64,000 nt of DNA from CAVQRC01 sp963715045 (GCA_963715045.1 CAVQRC010000026.1:62001-126000), one strand, 5' to 3'; shown: positions 1 to 10,701, counted from the stretch's first letter. Made by a program: numbers and translations. The notes: generated from the sequence alone by a model not told the origin.

Positions 1-616
1 GCATTGGGAACGATGCTCTGGATACGGCCCGACTGTTCCTCTCGACCCGCACCAAAGAAGGTCACTTCGGCATTGTGATCTCGGTTCGCCTGATCGCGGA
101 ACAGAAATCGACCGAACGTGATCTTGGCATTGGCCAGCGCTGCCGGATGCCTGGTTCGAATTTGCAGCGTGTTGCCTGGACCAAAGCGACCTCCCAGTCC
201 AGGCACGGCAGGAGGATTCGAGCCATCTAAAGCCAGGACGGTATTCCTGGGGGCAATATCGCGGACGAAGATGACGACTTCCTGCTCGGAGTACCAGAAG
301 CCACGTTCCAGCCAGGTCCCGGAACTCCACACCGCCGCAGGATCGACCAGGAGCGACTGGGAGCCATCGCCGGCGTTTCCGTCGATCACATCCCCCAGAC
401 CGATCGGCTCGGCGGAGTTCCCCACCGGCGCCGGCATTCCATCTGGAATCGCGGACTGAGCCGGATACGTCATGCCGGAAGACCCGAACGGCGGCGGCGC
501 GCCAGCGGGTCGGGGTCGATCCCCCATCCACACGGGGCCATTGAGACCAGGGCCAGGACGGCCATCATGCCGCAGCGAATTGATCGAATCGACAGTAGTC
601 GGCGAGCTATTTTCAC
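1..616 (-). CDS. Planctomycete outer-membrane/secreted protein, N-terminal part, apparent frameshift
   Basis: The gene runs off the left edge of the window, so only its N-terminal ~200 codons are present. A GTG at 616, preceded by GAGGAG, opens a good signal peptide: basic VKIARRLLS, then hydrophobic MMAVLALVSMAPCGWG. That frame stops soon after, but the next frame continues without interruption to the edge (GMTYPAQSAIPDGMPAP, GTWLERGFWYSEQEVVIF, ITFGRFLFRDQANRDHNAEV). One base added to the five-C run at 521-525 (plus strand) joins the two. The GRFLFRDxxNRDHxxE stretch resembles a motif I associate with large planctomycete outer-membrane proteins of the beta-barrel kind; the family assignment is from memory and not firm. 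It is divergent from the transaldolase gene. Localisation is inferred from the signal peptide only. Confidence 0.55.
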
Positions 617-848
617 GGGTAAGATCTCCTCACCGGCGCCTCTTGAGACAAAGGGCGGGCATGACTGGCGCCCCAGCCCCCACCTGACTTGGTTAATCGA
701 CTTCTGAGGAGGCGAAATACAGGAATAACCGTCAGAATCCGTAGATTCGTCCGCAATCGACTACAGCTCCTTTCTTACCAATTTTGCCGAGACACCCTTC
801 CTCACCCAGCCGGGTTGCGGGGGTGTTCTTCCGTACTGGAGGCGTTCC

Positions 849-1904
849 ATGACCACCCCCCTGTCCTCACTTATCTCAAGCGGGACGAAGCTGTGGCTCG
901 ACTCGATCGATCCCGAACTGCTGGCCACTAATCTCGCGTTAGGAGCGACGGGCGCAACTTCGAATCCGATCATCGTGGCAGATCTGATCCGCACGGGTCG
1001 CTTCGACCAGCAACTCCAGACGCTGCTGGGCGATGCTCAACTCAGCGACGAAGATGTCGCCTGGCGTCTGACCGATCAGCTCGTTTCCGCTGCCGAAGCG
1101 TCGCTCCGCGGTGTGTGGGAAGCGTCGTCCGGAAACAACGGGTACGTGAGTTTCGAGATCGATCCTCTGCTCGACGATCCGGATGCCGGACTCACGCATG
1201 CGGAGCGGGTCGAGGCCTACATCGAGCTTGGCAAACGCTGGGCCTCGGGCCATCCCAATCGGATGATCAAAGTTCCCGCGACCGAGGCAGGTCTCGATGC
1301 GCTCGAGGCGCTCTGTGCGGCCGGGGTCACGTTGAATGTGACCCTGCTGTTCACGTCACGGCAGTACGAGCTGGCCCGCGACGCCATCTGGAGAGGAGCC
1401 CAACAACGTCCTGACCTCGACGGCTTCAAGAGCGTCTACAGCATTTTCGTGTCGCGGATCGATGTCTATGCGGCTCAGCATGTACCCCAACTCTCGCCGG
1501 ACGCCCAGGGACTGCTGGGAATCGTCAATGCCCAACGGATCTGGCAACAGAATCAGGATTTCTGGCAGGACAAGCACACCCCGCTGGCGCAGGAAATGAT
1601 CTTTGCCAGCACTGGTACGAAATCCGCCGATGATCCGCCCTGGAAGTACGTCGCCGCTCTGGCCGGGAGCGACATTCAGACCAACCCACCCGCTACGAAT
1701 GCCGCGATTCAGCAGAGCAACCAGCGATTCACCCGCCAGATCGACGTCCTGCCGCCACAACCGATCCTCGATGAAATCGATCGGCAGGTCGATTGGCAAC
1801 ACCTCGAACGCGTCTTGATGGAAGAAGGCATTCGCAAATTCGCCGATCCGTTCAAGTCGCTGCTGGCGCTGATTGCCGAGGCCCGGGCCGCCACCGCTGC
1901 CTGA
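849..1904 (+). CDS. tal: Transaldolase
   Basis: A 351-residue transaldolase of the non-oxidative pentose phosphate pathway, cytoplasmic. It transfers dihydroxyacetone units between sugar phosphates through a Schiff base on lysine. The N-terminal GATSNP segment (residues 35-40) and the strand carrying the catalytic lysine, MIKVPATEAG (Lys141), are both intact, as is the later EMIFASTGTK segment expected near the phosphate-binding site. GGAGG at 838-842, six bases before the ATG, fixes the start. The length fits the longer transaldolase group. It is single and divergent from the outer-membrane gene on its left; the SEC-C protein gene follows after an 83-base gap. Confidence 0.93.
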   Translation: MTTPLSSLISSGTKLWLDSIDPELLATNLALGATGATSNPIIVADLIRTGRFDQQLQTLLGDAQLSDEDVAWRLTDQLVSAAEASLRGVWEASSGNNGYVSFEIDPLLDDPDAGLTHAERVEAYIELGKRWASGHPNRMIKVPATEAGLDALEALCAAGVTLNVTLLFTSRQYELARDAIWRGAQQRPDLDGFKSVYSIFVSRIDVYAAQHVPQLSPDAQGLLGIVNAQRIWQQNQDFWQDKHTPLAQEMIFASTGTKSADDPPWKYVAALAGSDIQTNPPATNAAIQQSNQRFTRQIDVLPPQPILDEIDRQVDWQHLERVLMEEGIRKFADPFKSLLALIAEARAATAA

Positions 1905-1987
1905 TCGGTCGTCCCCTCGCGCTCGCTTTGCTACGATGGCCAACCGCCTTCGGAACCAACTCTTCATCGCGCTCTTGAGACCTGCAC

Positions 1988-4096
1988 ATGCCTTTAGATC
2001 CCTACTCCGCCTGCCCTTGCGGGAGTGGAAAGAAAATCAAGTTCTGCTGCAAAGACATCGCGCACGAAATCGACGCGGTGCTCCGCATGCTCGAGGGCGA
2101 ACAGTATGAAGCTGCGCGCAACCGCGTGATCAAAGCGCTCCGCAAAGATCCGCTCCGCGCGACCCTGTTGGAGCTCAAGGCCGAAATCGAACTGACGCAG
2201 GGGAACCTGGAGGCCGCACGCAAGACCATCGACGAATTTCTCGTGGCCCACCCCGAGAACTCCGTCGCCTGGGGACAACGTGCCCAGCTTCTCGCCCAGA
2301 CCGGCGATGCGTTCGCTGCCGCCGACGCCTTGCAGCGGGCCTTGGCCTTTGTCCAGCACGGCTCGCTGCATGGATTGACGTTTCGGGCGATCTACGGCGT
2401 CGCCATCTCGTTCGCGAAAGCGGGCGACTTGTTTGCGAGTCGAGCGCACCTGGAGCTCTATGAATCCGCGGCTCCCGAGGAAGACAACCAGGCGCTGGAA
2501 ATGGTATCCCGTTTCAACCGGATGGGGATTCCCCTGCCCCTGCGGGATACGTACCTGCCGCAAGAACTCGAGGCGGACGGATCCGCAGGCATGGAGGAGT
2601 TCCACCGGAGCAGCCAGCTCACGCGGGCCGGGAGATGGAAGGTGGCCGAGGAGATTCTGGCCGGCCTGCTCGACTCCCCGAATCCGCCACCGCGGGTCGT
2701 CTACAACCTGGCCCTGATCCGGGGGAGAATCGGGCAACGGGAAGCACTCGTGCGCGGTCTCCGCGAATACGTCGCCGGCGGCGTCACGCGCGGCGAGGGA
2801 CTATCGGCCTTGCTGCTCGCGGCAGTCGTCGAAGAGACGTACCGCGATCAAATTCCGGTGGTAGCTCGGGAATATGAGCTGCCGGATCTGGACACCCTGC
2901 GTGAACGACTCATTGACGAGTCCCTTTGCGAGCAACGTGTCTTCAACCCGTACTATTCCTCCCAGAGCTCCAAGGATCCGGAACCTCTGTTCGCGACTCA
3001 GTTGCTCGATCGCCCGTTCGAACCGGCTGACTGCGGTGTGGGTCGGCTGCCTTCGTCGCTGGCCGGAATCGAACTCTTCGGGAAGCAGACGGATCGACCC
3101 GCCAGGGTCGTGCTGGTGTTCGTAGACGACGATCGTCGCGAATCTCTGCTGGCCGAGTTCGAGCGGATCACCGGTGATACCGTCGGGGAATTGCGATCGG
3201 AATCAGAGATCGACCGCGAAAATCTGTTCGACGTCACGCTGTCGGTGCGATGCCCCTTACCGCCGCAGGATGCGGGGCTCGATTTCGTGGACATCCTTCG
3301 CGGGGAACAGCGTCGCCGCCTGGTCGAATTGTGGCCGCATCTGCCTAATCCGATTCTCGACGGCCAGTCCCTCGTCGAGGCCCTGGCCGACGAGCGAGAC
3401 CGGTCCCTGGCTATCGACGCGGCCTGGATCCGACTGGAAAACACGCTGAGTATGCAGACGATGGAGGGCCTGCGGGAGGAGCTGGGCGTGCCCGAAGTCG
3501 CACCCATCGATCCCGCAGACTTCACCGGTCTGATTCCGCTGGTCTGCATTGCCTATCTCGACTTCAATCGACTTGACGATGACGAGTTGACACCGCTGTT
3601 CGCACGCTGCGTGTTCGCAGCCGCCAATCGCGAGTTGGCTTCCGTTGCCGAACGAATCGTCGAACGCGACCTGGGCGAGCAAGCCGTCAATCTGAAGACC
3701 GTTTACTATCACTGGATCGCCGCACTCCAGGATCCGGAGCAGATCGAGGCCCTTATCGAACGTGCCAGGGCGGCGTTAGGGGAAGACGAAGAAGCCGGCA
3801 ACTGGGATTTGTTGGCCCTCGAGAAGTATGCCGCGATTGGGGCGGAGCAACGGATCGTGGCCACATTGGATCGACTGGGAACTCGGTACGGCGACAATCC
3901 AGACGTCCATTCGAAGGCCTACGCGATCCTGGCCCACCACGGACTGGTAGACCCCGACGTCCCTCAACCCGCAGGCGGCCCGCGTCGGCCGCCGCACGCC
4001 GTCGGTGCGTCGGCGGCGTCCGCCCCAAGCAGCAAGATCTGGACGCCTGGAAGCGAGACGGCAGAACCGGGAAAGAAACTCTGGACGCCCTCCTGA
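1988..4096 (+). CDS. SEC-C motif and TPR protein of unknown function
   Basis: A 702-residue protein starting with a SEC-C zinc motif, CPCGSGKKIKFCC (Cys9, Cys11, Cys20, Cys21), the metal-binding signature first seen at the C-terminus of SecA. It is followed by alpha-helical repeats that look like tetratricopeptide units (residues ~35-170 and ~210-270), with acidic, less repetitive sequence after about 300. There is no signal peptide, so it is probably cytoplasmic. The C-terminus has two similar short motifs, SSKIWTPG and GKKLWTPS, separated by about ten residues, possibly a peptide docking tag. Having SEC-C at the N-terminus with TPRs suggests an adaptor or a protein-quality-control role, but this is inference. 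It is followed closely by ribD. Confidence 0.75.
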   Translation: MPLDPYSACPCGSGKKIKFCCKDIAHEIDAVLRMLEGEQYEAARNRVIKALRKDPLRATLLELKAEIELTQGNLEAARKTIDEFLVAHPENSVAWGQRAQLLAQTGDAFAAADALQRALAFVQHGSLHGLTFRAIYGVAISFAKAGDLFASRAHLELYESAAPEEDNQALEMVSRFNRMGIPLPLRDTYLPQELEADGSAGMEEFHRSSQLTRAGRWKVAEEILAGLLDSPNPPPRVVYNLALIRGRIGQREALVRGLREYVAGGVTRGEGLSALLLAAVVEETYRDQIPVVAREYELPDLDTLRERLIDESLCEQRVFNPYYSSQSSKDPEPLFATQLLDRPFEPADCGVGRLPSSLAGIELFGKQTDRPARVVLVFVDDDRRESLLAEFERITGDTVGELRSESEIDRENLFDVTLSVRCPLPPQDAGLDFVDILRGEQRRRLVELWPHLPNPILDGQSLVEALADERDRSLAIDAAWIRLENTLSMQTMEGLREELGVPEVAPIDPADFTGLIPLVCIAYLDFNRLDDDELTPLFARCVFAAANRELASVAERIVERDLGEQAVNLKTVYYHWIAALQDPEQIEALIERARAALGEDEEAGNWDLLALEKYAAIGAEQRIVATLDRLGTRYGDNPDVHSKAYAILAHHGLVDPDVPQPAGGPRRPPHAVGASAASAPSSKIWTPGSETAEPGKKLWTPS

Positions 4097-4162
4097 ATAC
4101 GGCCGCACTGCGGCCACTGCAGACATCCATCTACCCGCTGACATGATTGGATTCCGTTTCCG

Positions 4163-5296
4163 ATGGCAGCAGACGAGAAGATGGCTCCACCGCATGCCGC
4201 CCAGGAGTTCATGGAGAGAGCCATCGAGCTGGCCTATCTCGGCGAAGGTCGGGTCGAACCGAATCCGATGGTCGGCGCGGTTCTGGTACGCGATGGCCGC
4301 ATCGTGGGCGAAGGCTACCACCGTGAGTTCGGAGGGCCGCACGCCGAAGTGGAAGCGATCGCCGCGGCCGGCAAATCGGCGGCTGGAAGTGAGTTGTACG
4401 TGACTCTCGAGCCGTGTGCCCACACCGGCAAGACACCTCCCTGCGTGGACGCGATCCGGGCTGCCGGAATCTCGGCGGTTCATGCGGCGATTCTCGATCC
4501 CAACCCACGCGTGGCCGGAGGCGGACTGGCCCTCCTGGCGAGCCACGGTGTGGCAGTCGAGAGCGGCCTGGCAGAACGCCAGGCCATGCAACTCTGCCGG
4601 CCCTATCTGAAGCTCCTGGATTCGGGACGCCCGTGGGTGATCGCCAAGTGGGCTATGTCGCTGGACGGCAAAATCGCCACCCATACCCGCGACAGCCAGT
4701 GGATCAGCAGTCCCGCCGCCAGGGAGCTTGTGCACCGCCTTCGTGGCCGTATGGATGCGATTGTGATTGGTCGCGGAACGGCCGACTGCGACGATCCGCG
4801 ACTCACGGCCCGTCCCCCCGGGCCACGTGTACCGACGCGAATCGTGATCGACAGGCTGGCCCAACTGAAGCCGGACAGCCGACTCGTTCAGACGGCCCGC
4901 CAGATTCCCGTGTTGCTGGCCACGTCGACCGACGCGCCGGCAGAACGCATCGCCGTGCTCGAACGAGCAGGCGTCGAGGTTCTTCGCGTGGCAGGAGACA
5001 CCGCGAACTCTCGGCTGACGATGCTCCTCGACGAACTCGGCAGGCGGCAGTGCACCAATGTCCTGGTCGAAGGGGGCAGCGAGTTGCTGGGCAGTTTCGC
5101 CGACATCGACGCCATCGACGAGGTGCGGGCATTCATCGCCCCCTCGCTCATCGGTGGACAAGCGGCCCTCTCCCCGGTTGGCGGCCAGGGCCACGCCAGC
5201 GTTAAGCGGTCGAGCCGCTTCGTCCTGGAGGAGTACCGCGAGGTTGCCGGCGGAAATCTCTGTCTGTGCTACGTCCGCTGTCGGGAAAAGCCCTGA
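4163..5296 (+). CDS. ribD: Bifunctional riboflavin deaminase/reductase RibD
   Basis: A 377-residue two-domain enzyme that carries out the second and third steps of riboflavin synthesis: deamination of the pyrimidine from GTP cyclohydrolase II and NADPH-dependent reduction of its ribosyl side chain. The N-terminal zinc deaminase domain has the HAEVEAI motif (His60, Glu62) and PCAHTGKTPPC (Cys85, Cys94). The reductase domain begins near KWAMSLDGKIA (~residue 163) and ends about residue 370. Internal ATGs a few codons in make the exact start uncertain. ribBA is in the window but 32 kb away, so the pathway is not clustered. The next gene is convergent. Confidence 0.95.
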   Translation: MAADEKMAPPHAAQEFMERAIELAYLGEGRVEPNPMVGAVLVRDGRIVGEGYHREFGGPHAEVEAIAAAGKSAAGSELYVTLEPCAHTGKTPPCVDAIRAAGISAVHAAILDPNPRVAGGGLALLASHGVAVESGLAERQAMQLCRPYLKLLDSGRPWVIAKWAMSLDGKIATHTRDSQWISSPAARELVHRLRGRMDAIVIGRGTADCDDPRLTARPPGPRVPTRIVIDRLAQLKPDSRLVQTARQIPVLLATSTDAPAERIAVLERAGVEVLRVAGDTANSRLTMLLDELGRRQCTNVLVEGGSELLGSFADIDAIDEVRAFIAPSLIGGQAALSPVGGQGHASVKRSSRFVLEEYREVAGGNLCLCYVRCREKP

Positions 5297-5382
5297 CGGC
5301 TCTCGGCGAAGCGCGTCTGCCCCACGACTCCGCGCAGCTCTCGATCATCGATCACGATCCGCGGTTCCTGCAGGCAACCTGG

Positions 5383-8160
5383 CTAACGAACCCGCGTGCG
5401 TTCGGGACGCACGCGATGCGCGACTCGCTCTTCCAACCGCGGCCCGACCGCCACACCGAGCCAGCCGTCGTCCACGTCGACCTGCGTGAACATCAAGTCC
5501 TTCAGCCGGGGGTCGACCTGCAACCGATCGGGCAGCACCGCCAAGGGACGGTTCCGACTGAAGACCTTCACGAATACGCCATGCAGCACGTTTCGCGCCA
5601 TGGGCCGCAACCGAGATCCCTCGATCTGGAGAACGCCGTCCCTCACGAACTTCAGCGTCATCCCCTCGACCTGAGGCACGTAGAACGCATGCACCTTGAA
5701 GTCGTGGAACTCGGTCCTGCGGTGTTTGAGCTCGGCCGCCGAAAGGACCACCTCGACCCGGCCCCCTTCGCAGCGGACGCGAATCGGGTCCAACTTGGCG
5801 AACGTTACCTGCGTGTTGGGCGTGATGTCTGACGGCGCCTCGACGTCTGGGCGAGCGAGCTTCCGGCCGATCTCGCCGTACAATTCGCGGAGTTCGAAAG
5901 TACGACCAGCGAGGTCGAGCTTTTGCGCGAGGTTGTTGAGCGTTGTTTCGTGCAGTTGAACACTGAGGAAGCTGTCGGCGGGGGCCTGGGGGCGGGGCGT
6001 GTGCGCGGCGACCTGATCCTGGGCTGCAAGTCGGAATCGCGCGATCAACCGATCTTCGGTCGTCCTCAGCTCGACGGTTTCGCGGGCCACGCCGAGCGCG
6101 TCGATCGGAGCGAACACGGTTTCCCGAATTCTTCGTTCGGCCGCCGCGATTTGAGGATCCGCTTGCTGGTCCATTTGCGTCCGCGCTCGATCAGCAATCT
6201 TGCGTCGGATTTCGTACCTGGTCCGGCCCCGCGCCTTTTCGTGCTCGTCCCGGGCCACTTTGCGGGCGAGATCTCCCAGGAGAGGAATGGGATCGTATTT
6301 CGTCCGCACACCGCGGAGCCGATTGACCGATTCGGCATCGGCGACGGCAGGCGCGAGATGCACCCCATCGGCCGCAACCGTGATCATCTTGGAGACGAGA
6401 TAATTGCTGTGGGCCAGACTCTGAAACGTTGCCGGTCCCATCGACGAAGCGGTGCGGGCGGTCACGATCCCCCGGGCATCCAGATAGAAACGCAGGTAAC
6501 GGGAGTCGGGTATGAGTCGAATGCCAAGCTGGGTCTGGGTAAAACTCTGGCCAGCGACGGAGGCACCGTTGATCCGGTCGCGGACCGGAGCGGAGACGGG
6601 TTCCTGCGAAGGCAAGAACCGCTCCATGAAGTCTTTCGACACCGCGAGTCGCACATTCGCGTTGCGATAGTGCTGATCCAGCGCAACCACGAGTTCATCC
6701 GCCAGGGGACCTTGCGCCGCGAGCATCTGCCGTTGGAGCTTCGCGAGCTGTTGGCCATAGGTCGGCGAGCCGGTTGCTTCGTAGCGTTCCAGCATAAGTG
6801 TCAACTCAGCGGAGCGATTTGCCTGCGGCGTCGAAATCGGGTCCACCGGTAACGCTTGAGGGAAGTGAGATCGTTCGCTCCACGGCCGCGTTCGATTCCC
6901 GCTGAGCGAGGGACGCCTCGAGTTCGAGGGCCGAAGTCCAGATCGCAAGCCGCCGAATCAGGGCGTACCGCGCTCGCAGAATGGCCGTGCGGGTCGCCGC
7001 CGAAGGTGCATCAGCGGCAAGGACGACCGCTTCATCTACGTAATGATCCAGATCGGCAAGGGCTTGCGGAAGCTGTTTTCGCAGCGCGACATCGGTATCC
7101 GCGATGGTTCGCAGCGCGGACTCCAGCCGCGCCGACCAGTCGGCGGAATGCGGAATCTCAGCCAGTCGGCGGAGGTCCTTCAGGAGCTGCACCGGAAGTG
7201 TAAGAACATGTTGTTTGGGCTGAGCAACCGCCGCCGAAATCGGTCGTCGTTTGGCAGCCGACATCGCCAGCCGCTCGCTGGAATCTCGCACGATGACCCG
7301 TGGCGGTGATGCAGCGGTTGTTGTTGGCGGAGCCAACGCGTTTTCGGCAGGCTTGACCGCAGGCGAAAGCGGCGATCGTGCGGCCACGGCGGCAGCGCGT
7401 GTCGACGGATCGCGGAAGACGGCCAGGCCAGGCGGCAAACCGACCGGCGGTTCGCTGCGGCGGGGACTCCCGGTCTGTGAATTCAAGTCGACAGCCGCGG
7501 CCGACGTGGGCCGCGGCGCGAAAAGCCGAGGGCCAGCCGGCCGGTCCGGGAAGCTCGGAGGTTGGTCGGCAACCGCGTCGCGGGTTGGATTGGGCAGAGT
7601 CGCCGGTTCCTCGTAATCGCACCGCAGCGGCGCCGCTTGCACTAGTCGCGTCGCTTCGGTCGCCAGGGTCTCGGCGATCCGGGCGTATTGCACAACGCGT
7701 TGGGCGGCATCGGCCACAACGCGCCGCGCCCCGCGAGAAGTTGCAGCTTTTCGAATTTGACCGACGCGTGGTTGCTCGGGCGAACGCCGGCAGTGATGTC
7801 TGAAATCGAAGCTCGTGGCGGCAAACCGACGGCGTTCGCCGGCAGTTGCGTTTCGCTGGATCCTTTCTGCGCAGGACTGACGGAATCTGTCGAGCACCGC
7901 GGCAGTGGCCGCTCGGTAAGGTTGAGAGCGGGTGGGTCTGGTGCGTGAAAGGTCACCTCCTCGAGTGCCAGGGCATCGAGCAACCGCTGACGATCATGGT
8001 CCGAGTCGCGGCTGCCCGCTTCTCCCTCTGTCGCGTCCGCGGCAATCGGCATGTGGACGATGGATGGGTGCCAAGAGCTCGGTGCTGCCACGCTCAGCAT
8101 GAACAACGCACCCAGCACGGCAAAGTAAGGCCGCAGCGGCCTCTTCCTGACTAGTCGCAT
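5383..8160 (-). CDS. Large secreted protein of unknown function, two apparent frameshifts
   Basis: Three overlapping minus-strand frames read as one protein of ~920 residues. The first (from 8160, GAGGGG upstream) begins with a signal peptide, MRLVRKRPLRPYFAVLGALF. The second continues with ADAAQRVVQYARIAETLATE and a Pro-rich, low-complexity region. The third carries the long conserved-looking C-terminal domain (ERYEATGSPTYGQQLAKLQRQ, then many charged segments and DLMFTQVDVDDGWLGVAVGP). The shifts lie near the four-C run at 7729-7732 and near 6855-6866. I do not recognise a domain. The C-terminal ~450 residues alternate helical and beta-rich segments. It is probably a periplasmic or cell-surface protein of the planctomycetes. 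It faces ribD convergently. Confidence 0.6.
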
Positions 8161-8400
8161 GAAATCCCCTCATGAGTCGCCGGCCGCCAGTCCACGCGAC
8201 CGCAGCGCATGTAACGATCGCTGTAGTCCATGTTTTCGGTACCCGGCACAGAGATTATCGAATCGGAGATTTCGTGCCGTTGCGATCACGATCGCTTCGC
8301 CAGCCCACGCAGATTCGCACGCCCACGCAATCGAAACCACGCGCGATTGCCAGTTCGCCCGCGACTTGAGGCGACCTGACAGAAGATCACGAAAACCACC

Positions 8401-9099
8401 TCAAATTCCCAACCGCACGATTCCGATCGAAGCGGGCGGGTAGTGGCGGACATCCAGGGGGCTCAATCCCAATTCCTCAAGTTCGAACCGCTGATCGGAC
8501 TCGAACACGAGCAGACTGTTCCGTGGAGCGTGGTCGGCCAGCCGCCCCGCAAGGTCCACCATCTCTGCCCGACGGGAAATGTAGAAATCGTAGGGTGGAC
8601 TGCAAAACACGATCCAGGCCGAGCCGTCAGGTCGCGGGTCTTCCTGAACTCGACGCTGTCGACGCTGACGCCCCCGCGGAGCAAAGGGAGTCGTGTCGCA
8701 ATCCGGGACAAAGTCCGGAAGGTCCCTTTTGACCCACAGAAAAACGCTCGTCGACAGCAGGCTGATTTGCCTCGACACGTCCAACCGCTCCACGTTCTCG
8801 CGAAGAAGTTGGGAAGTCGGAATGTGTTGCTCGATGAACGTGGCCCCCGCCGCCCCGCGACTGAGCGCCTCCAGACCTGTGGCGCCGGTGCCGGCGAACA
8901 GGTCGATCGCGTGTCGCCCGCGAACCTCCTCACCGATCAGATTGAAGATCGCCTCGCGAACCCGATGCTTCATCGGGCGCGTACCGGGGCGGCCATGATA
9001 CTGCAATCGCCGACCGCCAAAGTGGCCGCCGATAATCTGCAGCGGCTCGTCGCCCGAAGCGGATGAAGCGGCCGTACGGCGTCGCTTACGTGGGTCCAT
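8401..9099 (-). CDS. rsmD: 16S rRNA (guanine(966)-N(2))-methyltransferase
   Basis: A 232-residue Rossmann-fold methyltransferase. The N-terminal IIGGHFGGRRL with GTRPMKHRVREAIFNLIG is typical of RsmD, the enzyme that methylates G966 of 16S rRNA in the small subunit. The SAM-binding motif is DLFAGTGATGLEAL (from Asp66). The catalytic NPPY/DPPY position reads SPPY (167-170), a conservative departure. An insertion of about 25 residues rich in Arg and Gln (around 135-160) is not usual for the family. The gene is divergent from the cyclophilin gene, leaving a short shared upstream region. Confidence 0.88.
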   Translation of the reverse strand: MDPRKRRRTAASSASGDEPLQIIGGHFGGRRLQYHGRPGTRPMKHRVREAIFNLIGEEVRGRHAIDLFAGTGATGLEALSRGAAGATFIEQHIPTSQLLRENVERLDVSRQISLLSTSVFLWVKRDLPDFVPDCDTTPFAPRGRQRRQRRVQEDPRPDGSAWIVFCSPPYDFYISRRAEMVDLAGRLADHAPRNSLLVFESDQRFELEELGLSPLDVRHYPPASIGIVRLGI

Positions 9100-9232
9100 G
9101 GTTCTGTTCCGAAGTGCCTCGTCGCCTACGCTCGCTGTGTGCTATCCTGACCCGCCGGCGATCTCCGCCGAGATCCTCGCTCGCCAATACCCGGCCCGGC
9201 CCATGCAGCCGCCCCTCGCAGAAAGGCCCGTC

Positions 9233-10372
9233 ATGTTAGCACGCCGTTTCTGGTTCGCTCCACTGCTCTTCGCGTTCCTCATTACCGGCGCCGCCGTCGC
9301 CCAGGATCAAACGCCCGGCGATCCGAGCGCCACCGAGCAGGCTTTCGCAGAAAAGTTTGCGGAGTGGAAGTCGCTGATGAAGCAGATCAATTCACTCAGA
9401 ATCGAGTACCAGACCGCGGAAGAGTCCCGCCGCGAAGGACTGCTGGTTGAATTGGATAAGGCGTTTCAAGCTGCCTCGAGTCTCGAGCCGGACGTGGTTG
9501 ACGCTGCGGTGGCCGCTTATCAGGCGGCACCGAATCAGAATCAGGAAATCAAGAATTTCCTGCTCGAGGTCGCCAAGTATTACTTCAGTGTCGATCGGTA
9601 TGATCGGCTGTTGCCAGTCGCGGAAGCACTCGTCGACGGCAAGGTGGATCAGCCCCAGATCGCCGTCTGGGGTGGGATCGCAGCGGTCGCCGTGGGCGAC
9701 TTCGACAAGGCGGCCAAGCTCTTCGCGGTTGCCACGCCCACGTTGCAGGCCGCCGGTCAATCCGATCAGCAATACGTGCAGATGGCCAGTGTGTTGGCTG
9801 CCAACCTCGACCAGTTCCAGCAGCAATGGGAGCAAGAGCAGGCGATCCGGGCCGCGGAAGCCGAAGCGGACGATCTTCCGCGGGTACGGTTGAAGACTAA
9901 CAAAGGCGATATCGTCCTCGAGTTGTTTGAGAACGAGGCTCCCAACACCGTGAAGAGTTTTGTGTCACTCGTCGAGGACGGCTTCTATGACGGGCTGACG
10001 TTTCATCGGGTGCTGCCGAACTTCATGGCGCAGGGTGGATGCCCCGAAGGAACCGGAACCGGCGGGCCGGGCTATACGATTCCCTGCGAATGGGACCAAC
10101 CAAATGCCCGACTCCACTTTCGCGGCAGCCTCAGCATGGCCCACGCCGGCAAGGATACGGGCGGTTCGCAATTCTTTCTGACGTTTCTGCCGACCCCCCA
10201 CCTCGACAAGCGTCATACGGTGTTTGGCCGCGTGATCGAGGGCTTCGACGTGCTTTCCAAACTGCAACGACGCGACCCTCAGAATCCCCAGGGCGAGCCG
10301 GACAAGATTCTCGATGCGGAGGTCATTCGCAAGCGACCCGGCACGAATTATGCCGACTTCGACAAGTCGTGA
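9233..10372 (+). CDS. Secreted cyclophilin-type peptidyl-prolyl isomerase
   Basis: The ATG at 9233 is chosen because it opens a clear signal peptide (MLARRFWFAPLLFAFLITG, cleavage after AVAQ) behind an AAAGG; upstream codons in the frame are probably not translated. This gives 379 residues. After ~200 residues of helical sequence comes a cyclophilin domain that catalyses cis-trans isomerisation of prolyl bonds: VRLKTNKGDIVLELFE, LTFHRVLPNFMAQGG and GGSQFFLTFLPTPHL are the expected active-site blocks. The helical N-terminal domain may act as a chaperone module or for docking. It probably assists folding of exported proteins in the periplasm. It stands alone. Confidence 0.88.
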   Translation: MLARRFWFAPLLFAFLITGAAVAQDQTPGDPSATEQAFAEKFAEWKSLMKQINSLRIEYQTAEESRREGLLVELDKAFQAASSLEPDVVDAAVAAYQAAPNQNQEIKNFLLEVAKYYFSVDRYDRLLPVAEALVDGKVDQPQIAVWGGIAAVAVGDFDKAAKLFAVATPTLQAAGQSDQQYVQMASVLAANLDQFQQQWEQEQAIRAAEAEADDLPRVRLKTNKGDIVLELFENEAPNTVKSFVSLVEDGFYDGLTFHRVLPNFMAQGGCPEGTGTGGPGYTIPCEWDQPNARLHFRGSLSMAHAGKDTGGSQFFLTFLPTPHLDKRHTVFGRVIEGFDVLSKLQRRDPQNPQGEPDKILDAEVIRKRPGTNYADFDKS

Positions 10373-10701
10373 CTCTCGGTGCACTGCCCCTCCAGAGGCC
10401 TTTCAAAACCCGGAGTCAGGCCGCCCACGGACGGGAAACAAGCTGGTCAAGACACGCTCTCTAGCGGGTTCTAATCGCTTCTGCCGGCGAACTCCGAAAA
10501 ACAGGTAGTTACGGCAAAATCGGATCAATCGTTACTGCCCGCATCGCCGATGATGGTTGAGCCGATCCGGATAATCCATAGAACCCGACCCAGCAATCCG
10601 GATCAGGCCATATCTGCAGCTCAAGCTCGCCGGCGTAAGATCCGCCGCCGTAGCGACCCGTACCCGCAACTTCTATTACTCGATCCAGGGGGGATCCATC
10701 C
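10373..10701. other. Intergenic region upstream of the porin-like gene
   Basis: No gene is seen. The octamer ATCCGGAT, which is its own reverse complement, occurs at about 10565 and 10596 and could be a pair of operator half-sites for the downstream gene, but this is weak. A G-rich AGGGGGGATCC block just before the ATG at 10702 is the only Shine-Dalgarno-like sequence. Confidence 0.3.

Noticed and set aside
3776..5194. Long minus-strand open frame (472 codons) across ribD
   Set aside because: It lies antisense to a well-conserved enzyme and has no recognisable protein features; long antisense frames are expected at this GC content.
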